Assembly: GCA_019753235.1 (NCBI GenBank)
Contig: JAIELF010000071.1
Span: forward strand, 1 to 42,742
DNA: 42,742 bases
Origin: a bacterium
Lineage (GTDB): Bacteria > Planctomycetota > Planctomycetia > Kolteriales > Kolteriaceae
Reading direction: 5' to 3'
Shown here: positions 34,248 to 41,712 of the stretch, one piece after another
Numbering within the stretch: position 1 is the stretch's first letter
How the letters are laid out: the number at the start of each line of letters is the position of its first letter
Notes under the pieces: model-generated
The model's database searches: none
What the model saw: only the letters and a program-made list of their open reading frames with translations
What the model was told of the DNA's origin: nothing
Made by a program: the position numbers and the translations under genes

Positions 34248-34925
34248 GTGCTGCTCTATTACGGGATCGGTCTTTTGGGGATGGCGCTTTCGGGCTTGGC
34301 CGCCTGGAGAGTCCGGTCGGCGTTCGCCACCTACAGCCAAGTACCGTCATCCAACGGCTACACGGCAGCAGAGGCGGCGCACGTCATGATGCGCAATGCT
34401 GGCATCACGGATGTCGAGATTGTTCCCGTCGCGGGCCAACTTTCCGATCATTACGACCCGACCCATAAGAGGCTCGCGCTTTCGGAAGGGGTTTACGGAA
34501 GCCGATCGGTGGCGGCGCTGGGGATTGCTTGCCACGAAGCGGGCCACGCCATCCAACATGCTCAAGGCTATTTTCCGCTCCAGATCACGAGCGCCCTTTG
34601 GAAGCCGGCCGCCCTGGGAGAAAGTATGGGATTGATGGTGATCGTGCTTGGTTTGATGATGGGGATGGTCAACATCGCCATGTTGGGTCTGATTCTCTTC
34701 GGGGCAACACTGGCGTTTCAATTGGTCACGTTGCCCGTTGAGTTCGATGCCACCGCGCGAGCCAAGCGAGAGATCATCAACGCGGGGATTATTCATCCCA
34801 GCGAACGAGAAGGGGTCGATGCGGTCCTCAATGCCGCCGCGCTAACGTACGTCGCGGCTGCGTTCACCACGATTCTTTACTTCCTTTATTACGCCTCAGC
34901 GATTACCGGCCGAAGCGACGAGTAA
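34248..34925 (+). CDS. YugP-type membrane zinc metallopeptidase
   Basis: A membrane-embedded zinc metallopeptidase of the YugP family. The N-terminus is a membrane helix (LLYYGIGLLGMALSGLAAW). SDHYDPTHKRLALSEGVYGSRSVAALGIACHEAGHAIQHA contains the catalytic HEAGH (96-100), and the DHYDP...LSxxVY pattern is diagnostic. Two further helices (SMGLMVIVLGLMMGMVNIAMLGLILFGATLAF) and a final one near the C-terminus follow; the VEFDATARAK motif is also conserved. GTG 34248 is chosen because GGAGGG lies 7 bases before it and it begins exactly at the first helix as in relatives; the ATG at 34191 would add 19 unrelated residues. Natural substrate unknown. It is 185 bases after nagA. Confidence 0.9.
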   Translation: MLLYYGIGLLGMALSGLAAWRVRSAFATYSQVPSSNGYTAAEAAHVMMRNAGITDVEIVPVAGQLSDHYDPTHKRLALSEGVYGSRSVAALGIACHEAGHAIQHAQGYFPLQITSALWKPAALGESMGLMVIVLGLMMGMVNIAMLGLILFGATLAFQLVTLPVEFDATARAKREIINAGIIHPSEREGVDAVLNAAALTYVAAAFTTILYFLYYASAITGRSDE

Positions 34926-34950
34926 TGACTCCTTATCGTCAACGAAAGAT

Positions 34951-34983
34951 GGCGGCCCTTGTCGGTCTTCCGACGGGGCCGTC
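34951..34983. terminator. Likely terminator between YugP-type peptidase and dgkA
   Basis: Arms GGCGGCCC (34951-34958) and GGGCCGTC (34976-34983) pair with one G-T wobble, enclosing an inner GTCGG/CCGAC stem with a TCTT loop. It stands between two convergent genes, 25 bases after the plus-strand stop and 38 before the minus-strand stop. The T tract after it is weak (GGGTTTG). Confidence 0.6.
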
Positions 34984-35021
34984 GGGTTTGATACGAGACC
35001 TTTTCATCGATCGAGCAAGTA

Positions 35022-35447
35022 TCAGAGGAGCGCGATGAACCTCGGTAGATAGATGATCAATCCCACCGCCGCCGCGGCAATCGCCCCCAGAAGAACGGCT
35101 CCCGAGGCGGCATCCTTTGCCTTTCCTATCAGCGGATGTTCCTCGGGATGAAGGGCGTCGGCCAATCGTTCGAGCGCGGTGTTGAGACCCTCTAGACCCC
35201 AGACCAACCCCATCGCGAGAATGGCCAAGCACCATTCCGTCGGCGAGAGGCCAAACCAAAGGCCCGACAAAACAACCGCCGTCGTCGCCAATAAATGAAC
35301 CCAGGCATTGGTCTGGCTGCGAACGGTGTCGACAACCCCTCGACCGGCATAAACGAAGCTCTTCATGATTCGAACCAACGGCGACCTGTCGGCCGATCGC
35401 CAGTGCGGCTTGAGCTTTTCCGTGTCGCTTGGGTCATTTTTATTCAT
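35022..35447 (-). CDS. dgkA: Prokaryotic diacylglycerol kinase (or undecaprenol kinase)
   Basis: An integral membrane kinase of 141 residues that phosphorylates diacylglycerol (or undecaprenol) with ATP to recycle lipids. The N-terminal 30 residues are polar; then SFVYAGRGVVDTVRSQTNAWVHLLATTAVVL, the first helix, the second helix ending LVWGLEGLNTALERLAD (with the catalytic Glu and family motif EGLNTALE), and KAKDAASGAVLLGAIAAAAVG with the third helix. These are diagnostic of DAGK_prokar. GGAG precedes the ATG at 35447. Substrate preference between the Gram-negative DgkA and Gram-positive undecaprenol type cannot be decided by eye. Divergent from the BBP7 gene. Confidence 0.92.
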   Translation of the reverse strand: MNKNDPSDTEKLKPHWRSADRSPLVRIMKSFVYAGRGVVDTVRSQTNAWVHLLATTAVVLSGLWFGLSPTEWCLAILAMGLVWGLEGLNTALERLADALHPEEHPLIGKAKDAASGAVLLGAIAAAAVGLIIYLPRFIALL

Positions 35448-35713
35448 CGTCTACTCCGCAAAGTCCGAAATCTTTTACCAGGCTTTGCCGGTCGTGCAGA
35501 TTTCGCCGATCATCCCGACTCTATGCGAAATGTGGGTTCTTCCATCTTGACGCAAGTTAACGATTGCGCGTGCCGATCATGATTACGAACCGAGCGCCTG
35601 CTCTCCCTCGCGTTTGGTGAGGTGATGGGCGATGCCGTCCTCTTCCTTCGCGGAAGGGGCTCGGTGGGGACCATGATCTCCGAGTCGAACGGATGATATT
35701 CAGGGGACCAGTT

Positions 35714-37306
35714 ATGCAGAACCCACAAACGGACCAGCGCGACCAGCGGATTCGTCGCTGGACATGGGCGACTCTTCTGGCGCTCGTCGCCTCCGGCATG
35801 GGGACTTCCGTCTCGGGGGCTGAAATCCCCGTCAAAAAGATGACTGCAAAAACGACTAAGGTCGTCTGGAAGTCGGCCACCAGGAACTCTCCATCAGCGG
35901 CTGACCCGGTAGGAGGCTCGGCACCAACAGGTAAAGAAGCGGCTCTTCAACAAGCCGAGAGAGTCGCAGGCGAAAGTAGTGCGACACCTGTTCCGCCCGC
36001 GGCGCAAGCTCCCGATGCGGGCACGGCGACGCCCGAGTTGCCTGTCAAGCCTGTCGATGCCGGGGCTTCTCCCACGTCGCTTCCGAGCACGGGCGATTCG
36101 ACGGTTCTTCCTTCGACGACGGGCGAAGTGATCGAAGACAGCGTGGATGATTGTGAAGTTCCGGTCAGTGTCTCGTGCGGTCTCTGTCCGCCAGGCCGGC
36201 TTTGGGCTCGCAAGGAAGTTCTCCTTTGGTGGATGGACGGTCAAGGGACTCCGCCGTTAGTGACGACCAGTCCCAATGGCACGCCGGGATCACAAGCCGG
36301 TGTTCTTGGACAGCCTGGCACGCAAGTCATCTTTAGTGGTCCGCTGAATGATGACTTCAATGTCGGTGGCCGATTTCAAGCAGGGTATTGGCTGGACAAG
36401 TGCAACACCATCGGCATTCAGACAGGGTTCTTTTTCTTAGGTCAGAACTCCAGCAGCTACACCGCTTCTTCCGATGGATCGTCGATCATCGCTCGGCCTT
36501 TCAATGATGTGAGACCAAGTCTGAACGCGCAGAACTCGGAATTGGTCTCGTTCCCTGGGGCACTCTCGGGTTCGGTAGGAGTCGATTCCACCACCAGCAT
36601 CTTGGGTGGCAATATTGCTCTGCGGAAGTTGCTTTGCTGTAAGAACTCGTGTGCACCTGCATGTGCTTCCACCAACTGCAACGTTCCGGGTGTTTACTGT
36701 TGCCGATGGGACTGCATCAGCGGCTTCCAATATTTTCGCTTGGCCGACAACGTTTCGATCAGCGAGAACTTAACCGCGCTCAACAGCGGCCCGGCCGTTC
36801 CAGGAACAAACATTCGTCTGAATGATCGCTTCAACACACAGAACAACTTCTACGGTTACGACATCGGGACGGTCGGCTCGTGCTATCGCGGGCGCTGGTT
36901 CCTAGAAGGCCTCTTCAGTATCGGCATCGGTGCGGTGCAACGGACGGCGTTGATCTCGGGCAACACGACAACAACGGTTCCCGGCGGCAGTCGAACGGTG
37001 TCCAATGGCGGGCTCCTCGCCCAGCCCACCAACATCGGCCAGTACGACGACACCCAGTTCAGCGTCATGCCTCAAGTCGGCCTCAACGTCGGCTACCAGG
37101 TTTGCAAATATGCCCGCGTCTTTGCCGGCTATACGTTCCTGGGGATCACCGGCATCGCCCGCGCGGGTGAACAGATTGACCCGGTGCTCAACTCGACGCA
37201 GCTCGGTGGCGGTACTTTGGCCGGTAGCTCTCGCCCCGCCTTTAACTGGAACGACAGCTTCTTCTGGGCCCAAGGGGTTAACATCGGCCTTGATTGCCGA
37301 TTCTAA
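35714..37306 (+). CDS. BBP7-family outer membrane beta-barrel protein
   Basis: A secreted outer membrane protein of 530 residues. Residues 1-33 form a signal peptide (WTWATLLALVASGMGTSVSGA). A long Pro/Ala/Ser/Thr-rich spacer follows (about 45-140), then a Cys-containing stretch (DDCEVPVSVSCGLCPP) and the BBP7 start LWARKEVLLWWMDGQGTPPLVTTSP with GVLGQPGTQVIFSG. The rest is a beta-barrel with alternating aromatic and small residues, an extra Cys-rich insertion (KLLCCKNSCAPACASTNCNVPGVYCCRWDC), and a C-terminal strand ending in Phe (GVNIGLDCRF). BBP7 proteins occur almost only in planctomycetes and are thought to be barrels of unknown function. AGGGGA precedes the ATG at 35714; an earlier one at 35693 is less likely. 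Confidence 0.88.
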   Translation: MQNPQTDQRDQRIRRWTWATLLALVASGMGTSVSGAEIPVKKMTAKTTKVVWKSATRNSPSAADPVGGSAPTGKEAALQQAERVAGESSATPVPPAAQAPDAGTATPELPVKPVDAGASPTSLPSTGDSTVLPSTTGEVIEDSVDDCEVPVSVSCGLCPPGRLWARKEVLLWWMDGQGTPPLVTTSPNGTPGSQAGVLGQPGTQVIFSGPLNDDFNVGGRFQAGYWLDKCNTIGIQTGFFFLGQNSSSYTASSDGSSIIARPFNDVRPSLNAQNSELVSFPGALSGSVGVDSTTSILGGNIALRKLLCCKNSCAPACASTNCNVPGVYCCRWDCISGFQYFRLADNVSISENLTALNSGPAVPGTNIRLNDRFNTQNNFYGYDIGTVGSCYRGRWFLEGLFSIGIGAVQRTALISGNTTTTVPGGSRTVSNGGLLAQPTNIGQYDDTQFSVMPQVGLNVGYQVCKYARVFAGYTFLGITGIARAGEQIDPVLNSTQLGGGTLAGSSRPAFNWNDSFFWAQGVNIGLDCRF

Positions 37307-37345
37307 TCTCGCCATCGCGCGGGCCGTCCTCGTTTAATCTTTACC

Positions 37346-37386
37346 GAGCCCAGGCCTCTGACGAGGAACTGGGCTTCGGGCCTTTT
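37346..37386 (+). terminator. Intrinsic terminator after the BBP7 gene
   Basis: AGCCCAG (37347-37353) pairs with CTGGGCT (37369-37375), with an inner CCTC/GAGG stem around TGAC, followed by TCGGGCCTTTT. It begins 40 bases after the BBP7 stop and reads correctly for plus-strand transcription. Confidence 0.65.
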
Positions 37387-37430
37387 GGCGAGACGATCAA
37401 GCGACGAGACCCTGATCAAGAAACAATCGC

Positions 37431-37472
37431 GGCCGTGTCTTTTGGGCTCTGGAGGGAGCAAAAGACACGGCC
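37431..37472. terminator. Perfect 14-bp inverted repeat between convergent genes
   Basis: GGCCGTGTCTTTTG (37431-37444) is the exact reverse complement of 37459-37472, with a 14-base loop. The T and A runs lie inside the arms. It stands between two convergent genes, 30 bases from the end of the SdrD-B gene, and could stop transcription from either side. Confidence 0.65.
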
Positions 37473-37501
37473 ACGTTGCTACGGGACCCTGAAGACGATG
37501 G

Positions 37502-40351
37502 TTAGGCGAGCTCTTCAAGCACTAGGTCGTGCGCGAGATCGACCCATGAGCTCTCCTTGTCGAAATCCAAATCACCCGTGACACCGCCGGTCGATCCGTC
37601 GCCCGTTCCAAAGAACGTTCGCGAGCGAGTCAACGATGTCGGCGAGCCGACGCCGCCGTCGAACGCTTGTCCATAGTCGGCCACGGTGAAGACCGGTCGG
37701 CCTGCCGCGGCGGGGTTGATCGAAGCTTGATAGATTCGATCGCCGCCGGGAGTGTCGCGGAACCTCTCGAACAAGCCGCTCGAAGAATTGATGCCGGGAT
37801 TGATGCCGATGCTGCTGGCCAGGAAGTTCCTCTTCGTGGGATTCGATAGGCCCAGCTCTCCGAAGTTGTACCCGACGCCAATCTGATTGACGGGCAGAAC
37901 GATGGCGTTGAACTGATCATTGTCATTCGAATTCGAACCGAGCGTGCCGACAGTATCCCTGCCGTCGAGATAACCCGCCACCGGTCCTTCAATGATTCGG
38001 TAGGTGCCCGCGGGCAATCCAAGGAAGCTGTAAAGTCCGGCCGAGTCGGTTACGGTCGTCTGCACCACGAGCCTCGTGGCAGCATTGATGAGCGTGATGG
38101 TGATGCCCGGAATCCCCGATTCACCCGAATCGATAATGCCGTTGTTGTTGAGGTCGATGTAAACCGCCCCGGCGAGAATGGACTGAGCCAGCGTCTGCGC
38201 GTCGGCGTAACCGAAATCTTGATTCAGATTGACCGGTTGGGCCAGCGTCAGCGTTAGTTCGGAGCGTCCATTAGCGCTGAAAACGGGGTTGTCCGGATCA
38301 CCACTGTTGATGAGCCCCGCCAAGGGTGCCTGATTGCCCGGAACCACGACTCGGTAGGTCCCAACGGGCAGATCCGGAAAGAGGTAATTGCCCGTCGAAT
38401 TGGTGGGGGGGCTATTGATGATGACATCATCGGAGTTGCCGAAGATTCCATCCGTTCCGGGGCTCCAGAGTTGTACCACGACGCCGGCGATGCCTGGCTC
38501 TCCGCTATCTTGAACGCCGTTGCCGTTGGTATCGCGATAGATGGTGTCGCCGATTCGGCCAGGGCCCTGATAGCCGAAGTCTTGATTCAGGTTGACCAGG
38601 CTTTCGGTCGTCAACGTGACGGCCGATCGGTTATCCCCATTGGTTCCGGGATTATCCGGATCAGCCGTGTTGATCAAACCGGCCAGTGGGGTTTGTCCCG
38701 TGGGAACGACCACGCGGAAGTTGCCCGGCGGGAGGTTCGGGAAGAGGTAACCGCCGTTGGCACCCGTGGGAGCGCTGTTGAGGATCACATCATCAGCATC
38801 GCCAAAGGTTCCATTGGGTCCCGCGTACCAAAGCTGCACGATGACGCCTTGGATGCCTGGCTCACTGGGATCTTGCAACCGGTTGCCGTTGCTATCGCGG
38901 AAGATCGTGTCACCGATACGGCCGTTGTAGCGGTTGAATCCAAAATCGACGTCGGTCAGATTCTCGCAATCATCGAGAGTTAACTGGGTGGTGCTGTTCG
39001 CCCCGCCGTCGCGGTCAAACGTCGGGAAGAAATCGAGGCCCGGCAGACTGCTGGTGGCAACCTGCACACGGTAATCTCCCGGCGTCAGATTGTTGAAGGA
39101 GTAGATGCCGTCGGTCCCGGTCGTGGTGTTGGTCACGACATCGTCACCGTTGCCAAAGATTCCGTCGGCACCGGCGTAGGTGAGTTGTACCGTCACGCCG
39201 ACGATGCCAAGCTCCGAGCCGTCTTGAACGCCGTCGCCGTTCTGATCGAACCAAACCCGGTTACCGATCGAGCCTCGGACATCGTTGTAACCAAAATTCG
39301 CGTTAGTCGGGTTGAGGTTACCGGGAGCAGAAGTCGTCAGCACAAAAGTCGAGTCGTTAATCCCGTCGGGATCGGCCGTGTTGGTGAAGTTCGTCAGCGC
39401 GGGACTGGTGAGGTCCACGCGAACCCGGTAAGTCCCCGGAGGAAGATTGTCGAACGAGTACAGACCGTCGGTCCCCGTGGTCTTTTGATCGATGCCGATC
39501 AAGTCATCGGGAGTGCCGAAAACTCCGTCGGTGCCGGCACTATCCAGAAGCACGCGGACACCTTCAATGCCTCCCTCATTCTCATCGAGCTGACCATTGC
39601 AATTCAGGTCGCGGAAAATGATTCGGCCAATAGAGCCGAGCGGCCGCTCCCCTTCGGTCACCAGAAACTGACCCGTCTTGAGTTGGATGAACGATGACCC
39701 TTGAGCGCTCGCGTCCGTGTTGAGCAGTGACTGGGCAATGACATCGATCTTCGTCGCTTGGCCAAGGATACTGTTGGTCGACAGCAGCGCGTCGATATCG
39801 ATCTCGGCCGTGCCGTTGAAGATCCGGGCGATCTGGTTCCCCCCGTTCCCGATACTGAACTGTCCATTGTTGGGATTGAAGACGAGAGGGATCGACTGGG
39901 TCACATTGACAGGAGTGCTGCCGTTGACCTGTGTCACACGGATGAAGAGATTGGCCGAGATCCCCGCCGCGGCGAAGGAGTTGGTCCCTCCGATGACCGT
40001 GGCGTCGCCTCCCAGATCGAAACGGATTCTGGAGATTGTCGACTGCCCCGTCCCCGTCACGTCAAAGATCAGCGTGCTGGTGGTAGTGTCGTTGGCGTTC
40101 GATGGCGTTGCTTGCGACTGAAAGCCCACGGGGTCGAAGTTTGCCGTGTTGGCAATGATCGTCGGTGTGGTGCCAAAGAGTGGGAGCGGATCGGTCGGCG
40201 ATGTTTCGGAGAACCCAGCAAAGATGATGGCAGGGCAATCTCGTTGCTCGAGTCTCTCAAGCGAGAACAGGTCTCTTCTCTTAGGCCCCCGCTGCCGATG
40301 GCCGGCATGTTCGATATTCCGAGACGAAATCCACGAAAGAATGCGCTTCAC
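37502..40351 (-). CDS. Secreted SdrD B-like repeat protein with planctomycete sorting motif
   Basis: A 949-residue cell-surface protein. The N-terminus is basic and carries FSLERLEQRDCPA (29-41), the LExRxxPA-type motif found at the start of many planctomycete secreted proteins, without a classical signal peptide. Residues about 42-235 are a beta-rich domain. Five SdrD B-like domains follow (about 239-357, 358-475, 476-595, 597-716, 725-833), each with a DxNGxGxxD-type calcium site (DLNCNGQLDENE, DQNGDGVQDGSE, DSNGNRLQDPSE, DTNGNGVQDSGE, DLNNNGIIDSGE) and a GxYxFxxLPxGxYR core. The C-terminus is a unique tail (NFLASSIGINPGIN...DLVLEELA). The start is GTG 40351 with AAGGAG upstream. Probable structural or adhesive surface protein stabilised by calcium. 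Confidence 0.9.
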   Translation of the reverse strand: MKRILSWISSRNIEHAGHRQRGPKRRDLFSLERLEQRDCPAIIFAGFSETSPTDPLPLFGTTPTIIANTANFDPVGFQSQATPSNANDTTTSTLIFDVTGTGQSTISRIRFDLGGDATVIGGTNSFAAAGISANLFIRVTQVNGSTPVNVTQSIPLVFNPNNGQFSIGNGGNQIARIFNGTAEIDIDALLSTNSILGQATKIDVIAQSLLNTDASAQGSSFIQLKTGQFLVTEGERPLGSIGRIIFRDLNCNGQLDENEGGIEGVRVLLDSAGTDGVFGTPDDLIGIDQKTTGTDGLYSFDNLPPGTYRVRVDLTSPALTNFTNTADPDGINDSTFVLTTSAPGNLNPTNANFGYNDVRGSIGNRVWFDQNGDGVQDGSELGIVGVTVQLTYAGADGIFGNGDDVVTNTTTGTDGIYSFNNLTPGDYRVQVATSSLPGLDFFPTFDRDGGANSTTQLTLDDCENLTDVDFGFNRYNGRIGDTIFRDSNGNRLQDPSEPGIQGVIVQLWYAGPNGTFGDADDVILNSAPTGANGGYLFPNLPPGNFRVVVPTGQTPLAGLINTADPDNPGTNGDNRSAVTLTTESLVNLNQDFGYQGPGRIGDTIYRDTNGNGVQDSGEPGIAGVVVQLWSPGTDGIFGNSDDVIINSPPTNSTGNYLFPDLPVGTYRVVVPGNQAPLAGLINSGDPDNPVFSANGRSELTLTLAQPVNLNQDFGYADAQTLAQSILAGAVYIDLNNNGIIDSGESGIPGITITLINAATRLVVQTTVTDSAGLYSFLGLPAGTYRIIEGPVAGYLDGRDTVGTLGSNSNDNDQFNAIVLPVNQIGVGYNFGELGLSNPTKRNFLASSIGINPGINSSSGLFERFRDTPGGDRIYQASINPAAAGRPVFTVADYGQAFDGGVGSPTSLTRSRTFFGTGDGSTGGVTGDLDFDKESSWVDLAHDLVLEELA
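37853..39637 (-). repeat. Five tandem SdrD B-like domain repeats
   Basis: Five consecutive units of about 330-360 bases encode one SdrD B-like domain each. Units three and four (about 38927-38564 and 38563-38204) are the most alike, sharing GDTIxRDxNGN, PGIxGVxVQLW, DDVIxNS and LAGLINxxDPDNP, and so probably arose from a recent duplication. Unit five is the most divergent and lacks the inserted GTDGxFGxxDD segment. Confidence 0.8.
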
Positions 40352-40478
40352 GGATCATTGCTCCTTGTTCAGTCTGAGGGGAAAGAGGCCTAAACTCGAA
40401 CTCAAACGGGGAAAAGAACACGGGTTTCGTGTCCCATCCTTGGGTTCGGTTCAGGCTCCCTCCCTCAAACTCAAAGAG

Positions 40479-41243
40479 CTAACTTCGGCGGCGGGCCCAG
40501 TACAAGCTGCCACCCAACATCGTCCCGGCCAGCATCAAGATTCCACTGGATGCTTCCGGCACAGAGATTCGGACTTCGTTCTTTCGAATCGACGCCAGGC
40601 GACCGCCGAAATTCAACGTCGCCAGCGCGTTGTCGAACGTGATCTCGACCTGTGTTGCTCGTCCCGAAAATCCCGGCGTCGCCGCGATGATCGAGTCGAA
40701 GTTGATGGTTCGGAATCCCGACCATGGAGCGTTCGTCAGTGTCCCGTCGTCGTCGGTGTTGAACGACCCGCTCGAGGGGGTGAGTGGCAAGTTAACGCCG
40801 CCACTGGGTCCGTCGATCAAGATGCCGTTGATCGCGCGAATGTGATAGAAGATGGCCGTCCCGACCGACGCCATCGCGAAGCCGGTCGAGGGCGCGTCGA
40901 TCGACACAACTCCCTTTTCTGAAAACTTCAGTTGGGGAATGAATTCATTCGGCTTGGCCACAACGGTGAAGCGAGCTTGGCTATCGACGATCTCTGTCAA
41001 TGGACCCGACGATAGCGTCGAGTGGAAATTGGTCGGGCTGAAAACCAATGTGTCGTCGGCTACCAACGTGGGGGCTCCAAAAAGAGCCCCTGCGGTCGAT
41101 GCCTCTCGAACGTTTTGATAGATGATCGTGGAACCAGCAAAGTTGCCATAAGGGGTCGTGATGACCGCACCGTTGCTGTTGGCCGAGAGGATCGGCAACA
41201 AGCAAAGGATGGCAACCGCACGAAGGCGGGAAACGCAGCGCAT
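40479..41243 (-). CDS. PEP-CTERM-type exported protein
   Basis: A 254-residue secreted protein. ATG 41243 follows GAGGAG at ideal spacing and starts a signal peptide (CVSRLRAVAILCLLPILSANSNGA). The mature part is beta-rich, with no recognised catalytic motif. The C-terminus has a VPEASS motif, a hydrophobic helix and the basic end WARRRS, the three-part PEP-CTERM sorting signal processed by an exosortase; the second proline of the usual VPEP is replaced here by Ala. No exosortase gene lies in the window. It is upstream of the SdrD-B gene on the same strand, 127 bases away, so shared expression is possible. Confidence 0.88.
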   Translation of the reverse strand: MRCVSRLRAVAILCLLPILSANSNGAVITTPYGNFAGSTIIYQNVREASTAGALFGAPTLVADDTLVFSPTNFHSTLSSGPLTEIVDSQARFTVVAKPNEFIPQLKFSEKGVVSIDAPSTGFAMASVGTAIFYHIRAINGILIDGPSGGVNLPLTPSSGSFNTDDDGTLTNAPWSGFRTINFDSIIAATPGFSGRATQVEITFDNALATLNFGGRLASIRKNEVRISVPEASSGILMLAGTMLGGSLYWARRRS

Positions 41244-41328
41244 CAGATATCTCCTCAAATGCATCCGCGACTAATGAACGAGTGGCTCGGTCCGGACTTT
41301 GGGGCCCAAACGCGATGCCGGGGTGAGG

Positions 41329-41358
41329 TTCGAAAGATCCGACCGTCGGTCTTTCGAA
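41329..41358. repeat. 30-base near-perfect palindrome upstream of PEP-CTERM gene
   Basis: TTCGAAAGA (41329-41337) pairs with TCTTTCGAA (41350-41358), and an inner CCGAC pairs with GTCGG around a single C. Only one base (T41338) is unpaired. It lies 86 bases upstream of the PEP-CTERM start and could be an operator for a dimeric regulator or a leader hairpin. Confidence 0.55.
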
Positions 41359-41583
41359 GTACATCAGGAAGGAAGCGACTCATCGCCGTGGCATCATGCC
41401 CAGTGAGGAATCACTCTCAAGGAGCCGGTCTGCCGACGTAAGAGGACTTGGTGGAGGAGGATATGGTGGTTCTCTGTCCAAACGGAAACTCGCTTCGCGA
41501 GCTTCGCAAATCCGCAGCATTCGTTCAGATAAAGAACCAACCTACCAAGTGGGGATCTTACAGGTCAACAAACACCCTGGGGG

Positions 41584-41628
41584 CGACACAGCCTTTTTGT
41601 CTGAGACGGGGGTCCAGACACTGTGTCG
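41584..41628. repeat. Nested hairpin downstream of the MBL-fold gene
   Basis: CGACACAG (41584-41591) pairs exactly with CTGTGTCG (41621-41628). Inside, TGTCTG (41598-41603) pairs exactly with CAGACA (41615-41620). The structure ends 84 bases past the stop of the minus-strand MBL-fold gene. No T tract follows on the minus strand. It may be a dispersed repeat, an mRNA 3' structure or part of a small RNA. Confidence 0.5.
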
Positions 41629-41712
41629 AGTTCGCAAGGTAACTTATACCGGTTAGGTTGTCAATCGCTGATTGGGTAATCTTTTAGGGCGATTGTGAAG
41701 TTGTCGAATTGA

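Larger units (their letters stand above)
41244..41712. other. Intergenic region with a palindrome and a nested hairpin
   Basis: A 469-base region upstream of the PEP-CTERM gene and downstream of the MBL-fold gene. It holds a 30-base palindrome (41329-41358) and a nested hairpin (41584-41628), annotated separately. The plus-strand frame at 41396-41656 is not convincing as a gene. The PEP-CTERM promoter should lie near 41260-41330; no clear boxes were seen. Confidence 0.45.

Noticed and set aside
41396..41656. 86-residue plus-strand frame in the region upstream of the PEP-CTERM gene
   Set aside because: Low-complexity Gly/Ser/Arg sequence, no ribosome site, and it runs through the nested hairpin.
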